DNA of 64,000 nt from N074bin45 sp039587475. GTDB lineage: Bacteria; Gemmatimonadota; Gemmatimonadetes; Gemmatimonadales; GWC2-71-9. The notes below the pieces were generated by a model. That model searched no databases. It had not been told where the DNA came from and saw nothing but the letters and a program-made list of their open reading frames with translations. The DNA is taken from the NCBI GenBank assembly GCA_039587475.1, contig JBDHIK010000009.1, positions 1 to 64,000 of the forward strand, read 5' to 3'. This document shows, piece by piece, positions 7,770-16,877 of this stretch (positions within the stretch are counted from its first letter, which is position 1; each line of letters starts with the position of its first letter). The translations under genes were made by a program, and so were the position numbers.

Positions 7770-10700
7770 TCCGGTGGGCCGCGCATCGTCCAGCCGTCGT
7801 CTGGGCCGCAGGGGCGGGTGTGCTGCTGGCCGGTGCCGTGTCGTTCACCCGGCTCCCGATGGCGACACGGACCGAAGTCGAGCTGCCGCAACTGCGAGTG
7901 GAGTCCGCCTGGCGCGGCAGTTCCGCCGAGTTGGTGGAGATGTACGTCACGGCCCCGATCGAAGCGGCGATCCAGGGCGTGCGGGGCGTGCGGCGAACGG
8001 TCTCCACGTCGAGCGAGGGCCGGGCGCAGTTGACGGTGGAACTGCAAAGCGACGCCGATGTGCGCATGGCACGGTTGGCCATTCTGGAGCGGTTGGAACT
8101 CCTGAGGGAGGAGTTTCCGCCGGGCGCTGATCCGCCGCGCGTGTCCAACTATGTCCCCCAGGAACTCGACGAGGAGCCGCTCCTCTTCTATACCATCTCC
8201 GGGCCGTACACACCCGGCGCGCTCGAGCGCCTGGCGGACGAGAGCATCGTGCCGCGCCTGGCGGCCGTGGACGGGGTCGCCGGGGTCCAGGCCGAGGGCG
8301 GGGCCGAGCTGGGCGTCTCCGTGACCTTCGACCCGAGGCGCCTGCGGCAACTCGGGATCTCGCCCAGTGACATCAACAGCGCCATCAGAGACTCGCGGCT
8401 CGTTTCCTCACTCGGACACCAGCGGGCTGGAGCCACCGAGCGACGCGTGGTGTTGCGCGACCAACCTGAGGCCCTCGCTGATCTGGAGGCTCTCCCACTC
8501 CGTGGGGCTGGAGGCCTGACCTACCGCCTGAGCGACGTTGCGACCGTGCGTCAGGAAGAAGATGCCCGAGGGTTCTTCTTTCGCGTGGACGGCCGTCCAG
8601 CCGTCTCCATGAGCGTCTCCCGACTCCCGGGCGCGGATGCCATCAAGACCGCGGAGGCCGTGCGGGAGACGTTGGCCGAAATCGAAGTCGGGCTACCGTC
8701 CGGCGTCCGCCTGCAGGTGGTCGGCGACGGCAGCGTCGACCTGGCACGGCAACTGGCAGACCTGTTCCGGCGTGGAGGTCTCGCCTTCGTTCTGGTGGCG
8801 CTGGTGCTGGCCGTGTCCCTGAGGAACGCCAAGTCGGTCGTGCTGGTGCTGGGGAACGCCGCTCTGGCCGTGGCCGGTACCGCGCTCGGGCTTTACCTGC
8901 TCGACATTCCAGCCAACCTGCTGACGCTTGCCGGACTGGGAATGGGTATCGGGATTCTGGTCCAGAATGGTCTCGTGGTGGTCGAACGGCTGCGCCATGC
9001 GCCCGACACCATTGAAGGCCGTGCGGCGGCCGGGGGGCGCATCTTTCCTGCTCTGGCCGGTGCCACACTGACCACCGCGGTCGTCCTGCTGCCGTTCCTC
9101 TATCTCCAGGGTGACGCGCGCGCCGCCTTCATGCCGTTCGCGGCCGCGTTCTCCCTGGCCCTGGCCTGTTCGGTTCTCTCGGCGGTGGTCATGATCCCCG
9201 CGCTGGGTGCCGGGCATGGAGTCGCCACGTCCAGCTGGCCGCGACTGGATAGGCTGTACCGTCGCGTCATGATCCGTTTGCTCCGCTGGCGCTGGCTCAC
9301 CGTCGCCGCCACGGTCTCGGTGCTGGCATTGCTGGTGTGGGGGTTCGTCACCCGGGTGCCTCGCGTCGACTGGGGCGGCTTTGGCGCGCGCCGCACATCC
9401 CTCTCGGTCTTCCTCGGCTTTCCGCGCGGGAGCGATCCCGTCAGCGTGGATCTGAGCATGCGGGAATTCGAAGCACTGGCGGTGGGTGCACCCGGGGTCG
9501 AACGCGTCGTGGCCCGCGGAGGGACGGCCTTCGGGGGCGGCCAGATGCAGGTGTGGTTCCGGCGCGAGGACTCCTTCAGCGGGTTGCCCCAGGCGCTCCA
9601 GGAGGTTCTGACGCAGCGGGCCGTCTTCGTCGGTGGTGCCACGGTCAACGTCCAGGGGGACGGTCCGGGCTTCTCGAGCGGCTTCGGCGGCGGTGGCAGT
9701 ATCGCCTTCCGGATCCGGATCAGGGGCTACTCGTTTGCCGGGGTGGAACGACTGGCCCTTGACCTCAAGGAGCGACTGGAACGGATCTCCCGGGTACGCG
9801 ATGTGGACATCAACGCAGCCGGCTTTTTCTCGCGGGAGAAGGCCTACGAGGTGACTCTCGACCCCGATCGGGCCGCCCTGGGGCGCTACGGGGTGACGGC
9901 GACCGAACTCGCCGGCGCCATCGCCAGGGAGATCGGTGGCGCCGCTGGTCAGCAGGTCGTGGACATCGATGGTGAGGAGTTTCCGGTCACGGTCAAGACC
10001 CGCGGGGCCAGAGACCGGACCATGAGGGAACTTCAGTCGGCTTTGCTGTCCAACGACGGCGGGGCGCCGGTCCGCATTGGTGATCTCGCCGGCGTGGGGG
10101 AGCGGGAGGCGCTCTCGACCATCCGGCGCGAGGATCAACAGTACGTTCGCATTCTCAGCTACGGATTCCGTGGGCCCAGCAAACTGGCGGAACGGACTCA
10201 CGACGCCTTCATGGCTTCCGTGGAGCCGCCGGCCGGCTTCTCGGTCGAGAATCTACAGTTCGGTTTCGTGACGGACGGGAGCGAACAGGGGTTGTGGCTG
10301 GTGTTCGCCATGGGTGTTGCCCTTGTCCTGTTGGTGGTGGCCATGGTGTTCGATTCGATCTGGGCGGCTGCCATGGTGTTTCTCAGCCTGCCCCTGGCCC
10401 TGTCAGGAGTGGCGGCAGCCTTCTGGCTGGCCGAAGCCGCCTTCACCCGTGAAGCGGCGGTCGGAGTCATTCTGGTCGTCGGACTGGCCGTGAACCAGTC
10501 GATTCTGTTGGTGGATGCCGCGCTCGAGCGACGCCGGCGCGGCCAGACACAGGGCCGCCGCGCCCTGTCGAGTGTCGACCTGCTGTCAGCGTGCCGGGAC
10601 CGGGCCGGGATGATTCTCCTGGTGACATTCACCACGCTGGCCAGCCTGCTGCCCCTGGCGATCGGCACGGATGCCACCAGCCTGTTCGGCGCCATCGCCC

Positions 10701-10801
10701 TGGCGACCAGCGGTGGCGTGGTGGCCGGGACGGTCGGCGCGCTGTTCGTCATGCCGACCTTCTTGGCAGGCCTGCGCCGCACTCGGTCACCGGTCACGTA
10801 A
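7766..10801 (+). CDS. RND efflux permease, second subunit, lacking TM4 aspartates
   Basis: 1011 residues with the same twofold RND layout as its neighbour (periplasmic domain about 35-325, TM2-6 about 335-500, second periplasmic domain about 540-845, TM8-12 to 1005). The TM4 motif reads GILVQNGLVVVE: Gln400 and Asn401 stand where proton-translocating RND pumps carry Asp407/Asp408 (AcrB numbering). With one adaptor gene for two permeases, a mixed trimer like MdtB/MdtC is likely, and this subunit would not carry protons itself. It starts at ATG overlapping the previous stop by four bases. A glycine-rich insert (SSGFGGGGS) lies near residue 640. Confidence 0.9.
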   Translation: MIRWAAHRPAVVWAAGAGVLLAGAVSFTRLPMATRTEVELPQLRVESAWRGSSAELVEMYVTAPIEAAIQGVRGVRRTVSTSSEGRAQLTVELQSDADVRMARLAILERLELLREEFPPGADPPRVSNYVPQELDEEPLLFYTISGPYTPGALERLADESIVPRLAAVDGVAGVQAEGGAELGVSVTFDPRRLRQLGISPSDINSAIRDSRLVSSLGHQRAGATERRVVLRDQPEALADLEALPLRGAGGLTYRLSDVATVRQEEDARGFFFRVDGRPAVSMSVSRLPGADAIKTAEAVRETLAEIEVGLPSGVRLQVVGDGSVDLARQLADLFRRGGLAFVLVALVLAVSLRNAKSVVLVLGNAALAVAGTALGLYLLDIPANLLTLAGLGMGIGILVQNGLVVVERLRHAPDTIEGRAAAGGRIFPALAGATLTTAVVLLPFLYLQGDARAAFMPFAAAFSLALACSVLSAVVMIPALGAGHGVATSSWPRLDRLYRRVMIRLLRWRWLTVAATVSVLALLVWGFVTRVPRVDWGGFGARRTSLSVFLGFPRGSDPVSVDLSMREFEALAVGAPGVERVVARGGTAFGGGQMQVWFRREDSFSGLPQALQEVLTQRAVFVGGATVNVQGDGPGFSSGFGGGGSIAFRIRIRGYSFAGVERLALDLKERLERISRVRDVDINAAGFFSREKAYEVTLDPDRAALGRYGVTATELAGAIAREIGGAAGQQVVDIDGEEFPVTVKTRGARDRTMRELQSALLSNDGGAPVRIGDLAGVGEREALSTIRREDQQYVRILSYGFRGPSKLAERTHDAFMASVEPPAGFSVENLQFGFVTDGSEQGLWLVFAMGVALVLLVVAMVFDSIWAAAMVFLSLPLALSGVAAAFWLAEAAFTREAAVGVILVVGLAVNQSILLVDAALERRRRGQTQGRRALSSVDLLSACRDRAGMILLVTFTTLASLLPLAIGTDATSLFGAIALATSGGVVAGTVGALFVMPTFLAGLRRTRSPVT

Positions 10802-10839
10802 GAAGTTATCCCACAACAACTTGAAGCACTCGCGAGCGG

Positions 10840-10869
10840 TTGCCTCCAGGCCACCGACTCGACTATATT
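10840..10869 (+). promoter_or_regulatory. Probable sigma-70-type promoter for gyrA
   Basis: TTGCCT (10840-10845), 18-base spacer, TATATT (10864-10869). Predicted transcription start is near 10876, about 50 bases before the gyrA ATG. The -10 matches consensus at 5 of 6 positions and the -35 at 4 of 6. Confidence 0.55.
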
Positions 10870-10925
10870 TCGCGGTCTCCATACCACCTCCCCAGCGCGC
10901 TCAGGCGCCTTTCCCCCGGGATTCC

Positions 10926-13412
10926 ATGACGGCACCGAATTCACGCGAGCGGATCCTTCCCAGGCTCATCCAAGACGAGATGCAGCAATCGTTCATCAAC
11001 TACTCGATGAGCGTCATCGTGTCTCGCGCTCTGCCGGACGTGCGCGACGGGTTGAAGCCGGTCCACCGGCGCATCCTGTACGCCATGAACGAATTGGGCT
11101 TGACGCCAGGGCGGCCTTTCAAGAAGTCCGCTACGGTCGTGGGCGATGTCCTCGGCAAGTACCACCCCCATGGGGACAGCTCGGTCTACGACGCCCTGGT
11201 CCGGATGGTTCAGGATTTCTCGTTGCGGTACCCCTTGGTGGACGGGCAGGGGAACTTCGGGTCGATCGACGGGGACTCGGCGGCCGCATACCGGTACACC
11301 GAGGCTCGGCTGACCCGGGTGGCGTTGACCATGCTCGAGGACATCGACAAGGAGACTGTCGACTACCAGCCCAACTTCGACGACCGGCTGCTGGAGCCGA
11401 CGGTCCTGCCGTCTCGGCTTCCCAACCTCCTGGTCAACGGCTCGAGCGGGATCGCCGTGGGGATGGCGACCAATATCCCGCCGCACAACCTGCGGGAAGT
11501 GGGTAAGGCCATCGAGCTCATCGTCGAGGACCCGGACGTCACCATCGATCAGCTACGAAAGGTGATCACCGGTCCGGACTTTCCGACGGGCGGGTTCATC
11601 TACGGGTCGAGTGGGATCAAGGAAGCTTACGAGACCGGGCGTGGCCGCGTCGTGGTGCGGGCCCGGGCCCAGATCGAGGAGAAGGAATCCACCGGCAAGT
11701 CGGCCATCGTCGTGACGGAGGTCCCCTACCAGGTCAACAAGGAGAACCTGGTTCGAAACATCGCCGAGCTGGCGATCGCCAAGCGGATCGAGGGCATCAG
11801 CGGTGTGCGGGACGAGACCGACAAGGATGGCATCCGCATGGTCATCGAGCTCAAACGGGATGCCATTCCCAACGTGGTGCTGAACCAGCTGTACAAGCAC
11901 ACGTCGATGCAGACCACCTTCGGGGTGATCATGCTGGCGCTCGACCGGGGTGTCCCCAAGGTGATGAACCTGAAGGTGCTGCTGCAGCGGTTCGTCGATC
12001 ACCGGCACGACATCATTGTCCGGCGGACCCAGTTCGATCTCAATGCCGCTGAAGCACGCGAGCACATTCTCGATGGTCTCAAGATCGCTGTCGACAACAT
12101 CGACGAGGTCATCAAGATCATTCGGGGCTCGTCGGACACCGTGACGGCGGACAAGAAACTCCGCAAACGCTTCGGGTTCACCGAGAAGCAGAGCGATGCC
12201 ATCCTCAACATGCGCCTCGCCAAGCTCACCGGACTGGAGATCGAAAAGCTCGACGCGGAATTGAAGGAGGTGCGCGCCACCATCAAGCAGCTCAAGGGCA
12301 TTCTGCGGTCCAAGCCCAAGCGAATGGCGATCCTGCTATCCGAGATGAACGAGACGGTGGAGCGCTTCGGCGACGAGCGGCGCACCGAAATCATCGCGGA
12401 TCAAGGCGAATTCTCCGTGGAGGATCTGATCGCTGAAGAGGACATGGTGATCACCATCTCGCACACCGGGTACGTCAAGCGCATTCCGGTGTCGACGTAT
12501 CGCCGGCAACGACGTGGCGGGCGTGGCCTCGCCGGCATGGGGACCAAGGAAGACGATTGGGTCGAGCACCTCTTCATTGCCAGCACCCACGACTACCTGA
12601 TGTTCTTCAGTGAGAAGGGTCAGGTCTACTGGCTCAAGGTCCACGAGATCCCGCAAGGGGGGCGTGCGGCTCGTGGCAAGCCGGTGGTGCACTGCATCAA
12701 CATTCGCCAGGACGAGCGCATCGCGGCCACGGTCGCAGTGCGGGAGTTCAGTGACGACCAGTGGCTGATGTTCGCCACCCGGGGCGGCACGGTGAAACGA
12801 ACGGTGTTGTCAGCCTACCGAAACGTCCGGTCGACGGGCATCAACGCCATCAACATCGATTCCAAGGACGAGCTCATCGACGTCCAGCTGTGTGACGAAA
12901 ACAGCGACATCGTCCTGGCCACCAGTAACGGGATGAGCACCAGGTTCCACCAGAGCGACGTGCGCGAGATGGGGCGGGCGGCAGCCGGCGTCAAGGGCAT
13001 CGCGCTGTCTTCAGGCGATCGGGTCATCGACATGGTCGTTGCCAAGCGGGACGCAACCCTGCTCGTGGTGTCGGAGAAGGGCCTCGGGAAACGCTCTGAG
13101 CTCTCCGAGTACCGCGTGCAACGTCGGGGCGGCAAAGGGATCATCACCCTCAAGAAGACCGAGAAGACCGGACGGATCATCGCCCTGAAGGAGGTCCAGC
13201 CCCAGGACGAGCTGATGATGATCACTCGCAAGGGGGTCATTATTCGCCTGCCCGTGGACGGGATTCGGGTCATCGGCCGCAACACCCAGGGAGTCAAGGT
13301 CATGAACCTCGACGCCGGTGACGCGGTCGTCGACGTGGCCCGGGTGGTGACCGAGAACGGGACCGCGACGGAGGCAGACGCCGTACCCGCCACCACCGGC
13401 GATGAGGGGTGA
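10926..13412 (+). CDS. gyrA: DNA gyrase subunit A
   Basis: 828 residues; cuts and rejoins DNA within the A2B2 gyrase that supercoils the chromosome. Winged-helix and tower domains occupy 1-500, with catalytic Tyr124 in AYRYTEARL. A six-bladed C-terminal propeller follows and carries the gyrase-specific GyrA box QRRGGRG near residue 520, which distinguishes it from ParC. The quinolone region reads HPHGDSSVYD, with Ser85 and Asp89 at the positions of E. coli Ser83 and Asp87, so no classical resistance substitution is seen. ATG 10926 matches the family N-terminus (ERILPRLIQDEMQQSF). It leads a long co-directional gene run; gyrB is not in the window. Confidence 0.97.
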   Translation: MTAPNSRERILPRLIQDEMQQSFINYSMSVIVSRALPDVRDGLKPVHRRILYAMNELGLTPGRPFKKSATVVGDVLGKYHPHGDSSVYDALVRMVQDFSLRYPLVDGQGNFGSIDGDSAAAYRYTEARLTRVALTMLEDIDKETVDYQPNFDDRLLEPTVLPSRLPNLLVNGSSGIAVGMATNIPPHNLREVGKAIELIVEDPDVTIDQLRKVITGPDFPTGGFIYGSSGIKEAYETGRGRVVVRARAQIEEKESTGKSAIVVTEVPYQVNKENLVRNIAELAIAKRIEGISGVRDETDKDGIRMVIELKRDAIPNVVLNQLYKHTSMQTTFGVIMLALDRGVPKVMNLKVLLQRFVDHRHDIIVRRTQFDLNAAEAREHILDGLKIAVDNIDEVIKIIRGSSDTVTADKKLRKRFGFTEKQSDAILNMRLAKLTGLEIEKLDAELKEVRATIKQLKGILRSKPKRMAILLSEMNETVERFGDERRTEIIADQGEFSVEDLIAEEDMVITISHTGYVKRIPVSTYRRQRRGGRGLAGMGTKEDDWVEHLFIASTHDYLMFFSEKGQVYWLKVHEIPQGGRAARGKPVVHCINIRQDERIAATVAVREFSDDQWLMFATRGGTVKRTVLSAYRNVRSTGINAINIDSKDELIDVQLCDENSDIVLATSNGMSTRFHQSDVREMGRAAAGVKGIALSSGDRVIDMVVAKRDATLLVVSEKGLGKRSELSEYRVQRRGGKGIITLKKTEKTGRIIALKEVQPQDELMMITRKGVIIRLPVDGIRVIGRNTQGVKVMNLDAGDAVVDVARVVTENGTATEADAVPATTGDEG

Positions 13413-14388
13413 CCGGCCTGACCGCCCAGTGACGTCACACGGTGTCGTCTCCATCGACGATGTACGCCGGGCCGCGGACCGTTTGGCCGGCGTGGCGGTC
13501 CATACACCTCTGGTGGCCGCCCCCGAACTGTCGGAAGCGACGGGCGCCAACACGCTCCTGAAGTGTGAGCAGGAGCAGCCGGTCGGCGCCTTCAAGATGC
13601 GCGGGGCCTGCAATGCCATCGCCGCGCTTTCCCCTGACGCCCGCGCCGCCGGGGTCATCACCTATTCCAGTGGCAATCACGGGCAGGCCGTCGCGTACGC
13701 CGGGCATCGCCTCGGTTGCCGGGCGGTCGTCGCCATGCCGGATCACGCGCCTCGTATCAAGGTCGAAGGCGTCAAGCGCTGGGGGGGGGAGGTCGTCTCG
13801 GGGGGAAGCACCTCCGCCAGCCGTCGCCAGGTGGCGGAACAGATGGCCCAGGAGCAGGGGCTCACGATCGTGCCGCCCTTCGACCACCCTGATGTGATTG
13901 CCGGTCAGGCCACCTGTACCCTCGAAATTCTGGCCGCCGTCCCGGACCTGCGGACCCTGGTCGTTCCGGTCGGGGGTGGCGGCCTTCTTGCAGGAGCCTG
14001 CACCGTCGTTGCCGCCCTGGCCCCCGAGGTCCAAGTGGTGGCTGTGGAACCCGTTGGGGCCGCCAAACTCGGTGCGGCACTGGCGGCGGGACGCCCCGTA
14101 TCTTTGCAGAATGCAACGAGCTTGGCCGATGGGCTACTGCCCCTATCGATCGGGGAATTGACGTTTCCGATCATCGCCCCGGTGCTCCATCGGGTCGTTC
14201 AGGTGACCGACGAGGACCTCGTCGAGGCCGTCCGGTTGCTGCATCGTCAGGGTCTCCGGGTCGAGCCTTCCGGGGCGGCGACGAGCGCCGCACTCCTGGC
14301 CGGCGACATCGAAGTGGGTGGGACAACCGTGGCGATCATCAGTGGGGGTAACGTGGATGACGAAGTGTTCCAGACGCTGGTGGCGTAG
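13402..14388 (+). CDS. PLP-dependent threonine/serine dehydratase or serine racemase
   Basis: 328 residues of fold-type II PLP enzymes. The Schiff-base lysine is Lys65 (GAFKMRGA), the substrate loop is SSGNHGQ (89-95) and the phosphate-binding loop is GGGGLL (191-196). It would deaminate threonine or serine to the 2-oxoacid; without an ACT domain it resembles the catabolic or racemase branch rather than feedback-regulated IlvA. ATG 13402 overlaps the gyrA end by 11 bases, suggesting coupling; GTG 13429 in the same frame is the alternative. Exact substrate cannot be settled from motifs. Confidence 0.88.
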   Translation: MRGDRPDRPVTSHGVVSIDDVRRAADRLAGVAVHTPLVAAPELSEATGANTLLKCEQEQPVGAFKMRGACNAIAALSPDARAAGVITYSSGNHGQAVAYAGHRLGCRAVVAMPDHAPRIKVEGVKRWGGEVVSGGSTSASRRQVAEQMAQEQGLTIVPPFDHPDVIAGQATCTLEILAAVPDLRTLVVPVGGGGLLAGACTVVAALAPEVQVVAVEPVGAAKLGAALAAGRPVSLQNATSLADGLLPLSIGELTFPIIAPVLHRVVQVTDEDLVEAVRLLHRQGLRVEPSGAATSAALLAGDIEVGGTTVAIISGGNVDDEVFQTLVA

Positions 14389-15819
14389 GTGAGCCTGGCG
14401 CCCAAGATCCTGGTCGCGGATGACGATCAGGCCTTGTCGCGGACGCTGTCCTGGATTCTCAAGGACAACGGATACGAGGTCGTGACCGTACCCGGTGGCG
14501 AGGGTGTCATGGATCGCCTCCTGGCCGATCCGTTCGATCTCTTGCTCCTCGACATCATGATGCCCAAGGTGGATGGGCTGCAGCTCCTTGAACGGGTCAG
14601 AGCTGAGCCGGTATTGCGCGACCTCCCGGTCCTCATGATCTCCTCGATGCAGCCCGAAGAGGCGACCGTGAAGTCGCTCGGTCTCGGGGCCTCCGACTTC
14701 ATTGCGAAGCCGTTCCGGGTCCGGGAGCTCCTGGCCAGGGTCAAGGCCCACCTACGGGTCGGCCGCGAGTTGAACCAGGCGCGGGCCGAGGCCGACTCCC
14801 GGAACGAGATGGTCGACATTCTCCAGGAAGTCACCGCGTCTCTCAAGCCCGACGAGATCTACCAGATTCTGGTGCGCCGCGTCGCTCGGGGGATACGGAT
14901 TTCGAAATGCTCCATCATCATCGCCAATCCGGGCGACGAGGTCGGGGCGGTCGTGGCTGCCAACGAAAACCCGATGCTGCGCAACCTGCAGGTCGAGCTG
15001 CGGCGCTACCCCGAAATCCAGAAAGCCATTCAGAGCGACCAGATGGTGCACGTGCGTGACGTCCTCAGCGACCCGTTGTATCGGGATGTCCGTGCCGAAT
15101 GGGAGGCAGAGGGTGTGATGGTGCCGACCCGGTCGGTCATCGCCATCCCCTTCAGTCTCCGCGACATGCCGGCAGGCGTGTTCTTCCTGCGCACCACGGC
15201 CGAAGCCGCACCACTCAACGATCAGGACGCCCGGTTCGCGAGCCAGGTCATCGATGCGGCCGTGGCGGCACTCGAGAAGGCCTACGACCTCGAGAATGCT
15301 GTGATGGGCCAGGAGCAGATGCGTCGGTTGGCCGAGACCGATCCGCTGACCGAGACGTTCAATCGTCGCGCCCTGCTCGAAAAGCTGTCTCAGGAGATGG
15401 ACCGGGCCCAACGCTACGATACCGTGCTCGCTTGTCTGATGATCGACATCGACAACTTCAAGAGGGTGAACGACACCCACGGGCACCTGATCGGTGACCG
15501 CATTCTCCGGCAGGTCGCGAACCTCCTGCGGCGTGAGCAGCGCGCCGTCGACATCGTGGCACGGTATGGCGGTGAGGAATTCGTGGTGTTGCTGCCCGAG
15601 ACCGGCGTGACCGGCGCCCGGATTTTTGCCGAGCGCATCATCCGTCGTGTCCAGAGCCACGAATTCGGGGAACCAGGACAGCCCGTCAACATCACGACAT
15701 CGATTGGCGTGGCGACGTACCCCGAGGAGCGGGTCGTGGACGGGAACGACATGCTTCGCGTCGCGGACGAGAATCTCTACAAAGCAAAGAACGACGGCCG
15801 CAACCGGTATCGGGATTGA
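14389..15819 (+). CDS. Response regulator with GAF and GGDEF domains (diguanylate cyclase)
   Basis: 476 residues. Receiver domain 1-120 with phospho-acceptor Asp55 (LLLDIMMP); GAF domain about 150-300; GGDEF domain about 320-476 with active-site GGEEF at 394-398. The inhibitory I-site RxxD is present as RAVD at 385-388, exactly five residues before GGEEF, so product feedback is expected. It should make cyclic-di-GMP when phosphorylated or when the GAF binds its ligand. The start is a GTG directly abutting the previous stop. No histidine kinase or c-di-GMP phosphodiesterase is in the window. Confidence 0.93.
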   Translation: MSLAPKILVADDDQALSRTLSWILKDNGYEVVTVPGGEGVMDRLLADPFDLLLLDIMMPKVDGLQLLERVRAEPVLRDLPVLMISSMQPEEATVKSLGLGASDFIAKPFRVRELLARVKAHLRVGRELNQARAEADSRNEMVDILQEVTASLKPDEIYQILVRRVARGIRISKCSIIIANPGDEVGAVVAANENPMLRNLQVELRRYPEIQKAIQSDQMVHVRDVLSDPLYRDVRAEWEAEGVMVPTRSVIAIPFSLRDMPAGVFFLRTTAEAAPLNDQDARFASQVIDAAVAALEKAYDLENAVMGQEQMRRLAETDPLTETFNRRALLEKLSQEMDRAQRYDTVLACLMIDIDNFKRVNDTHGHLIGDRILRQVANLLRREQRAVDIVARYGGEEFVVLLPETGVTGARIFAERIIRRVQSHEFGEPGQPVNITTSIGVATYPEERVVDGNDMLRVADENLYKAKNDGRNRYRD

Positions 15820-16865
15820 CGACGCGCCGCTGCCCCCGCTGCAAATCCACGTTCGCCCCTCCCGCCCGATACTGTGTTCGCGACGGATCCCCACTCGTCG
15901 ATGTCGGCTCGCGCCCTGGTGCCGGTGGTGGACTGCGGGGGCGCTCGAGAACGCTTCCTCCGGGGCCGGCTCCCCAGGATGATCCCGCGGCGGCCTTGAG
16001 CGGCAGGACGTTCGACAACCGTTTTGAGATTCTGGAGCAGGTCGGGGAAGGAGGCATGGCGCGGGTGTACGCCGCTCGGGAAGTCGGTTCGGATGCCCGG
16101 CTGGCCATCAAGGTCCTCAGCTCGCGGCTGGTGCGGGATCCGGCCGCTGCGGCTCGCCTCCAGCGTGAGGCGCAACTGGCGCAACGCCTGAACCACCCGA
16201 ATGTCTGCCCCATCCTCGGGGTCGGGCTGAGTCCCGACGGCCTCCACTACCTGGTCATGCCCTATCTCGATGGCGAGACCCTGTGCGAGCGGGAATTGCG
16301 CGAGGGCCCCATGCCCATGGGCGTCGGCCTTGGCCTGGTCCGGCAGATCGGCCACGGCCTGTCGCACGCCCACGGGCATCAGGTCCTCCACCGCGATCTG
16401 AAACCCGAAAACGTGATGCTGGTCCCCGACGCGTCTACACCGCAACGGATCCGCGCCGTCGTGATGGACTTCGGACTGGCCAAGGAGTTCGAAGCCGGGC
16501 CGGACGTTCGCAAACTCACGGCGACCGGCATCGTCCTGGGGACGCCCGAGTTTCTCAGCCCGGAACAGGTCCGGGGCAAGGCCCTTGACGCGCGAAGCGA
16601 CGTCTTTGCGCTCGGTGTGTTGGCGTTCGAGCTGTTGACCGGCCAGTTGCCGTTTTCCGGGGACACGGCGCAGGACGTGATGCTCGCCAGGCTCCAGGGA
16701 CGACCACGGCGGCTGAGAACGTTTCTTCCCGATGCCCCCGAGTCGTTGGAGGCGGCCATCGCCAAGGCCTTGACGCGCGACCCCGCGGGGCGGTATCCCA
16801 CCATGGACGCTTTTGCCGAGGCCCTGGCCCCGTTGGACCGAACCGGACACCGTCCCCACGCCTGA
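15816..16865 (+). CDS. Serine/threonine protein kinase with N-terminal zinc ribbon
   Basis: 349 residues. A short zinc-ribbon-like segment opens the protein (CPRC at 6-9, Cys20), then a PknB-type kinase domain (70-345): glycine loop GEGGMARVY, ATP lysine Lys99 (AIKVL), HRDLKPEN with Asp194, DFG at 218-220 and an activation loop ending TPEFLSPEQ. There is no transmembrane or PASTA extension, so it is cytosolic. The TTG start overlaps the preceding stop as TTGA; the zinc ribbon is lost if a later start is used. Its place beside a GGDEF regulator and a TPP dehydrogenase subunit suggests signalling input to metabolism, but targets are unknown. Confidence 0.92.
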   Translation: MTTRRCPRCKSTFAPPARYCVRDGSPLVDVGSRPGAGGGLRGRSRTLPPGPAPQDDPAAALSGRTFDNRFEILEQVGEGGMARVYAAREVGSDARLAIKVLSSRLVRDPAAAARLQREAQLAQRLNHPNVCPILGVGLSPDGLHYLVMPYLDGETLCERELREGPMPMGVGLGLVRQIGHGLSHAHGHQVLHRDLKPENVMLVPDASTPQRIRAVVMDFGLAKEFEAGPDVRKLTATGIVLGTPEFLSPEQVRGKALDARSDVFALGVLAFELLTGQLPFSGDTAQDVMLARLQGRPRRLRTFLPDAPESLEAAIAKALTRDPAGRYPTMDAFAEALAPLDRTGHRPHA

Positions 16866-16877
16866 ACAGCTGCTCTG

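Noticed and set aside
8693..10201. 502-codon frame antisense to the second RND permease
   Set aside because: Shadow frame with low-complexity charged composition; the sense strand is an unmistakable RND protein.
10803..10822. AAGTT...AACTT inverted repeat between the RND and gyrA genes as a terminator
   Set aside because: Only five pairs, AT-rich stem and no U-run.
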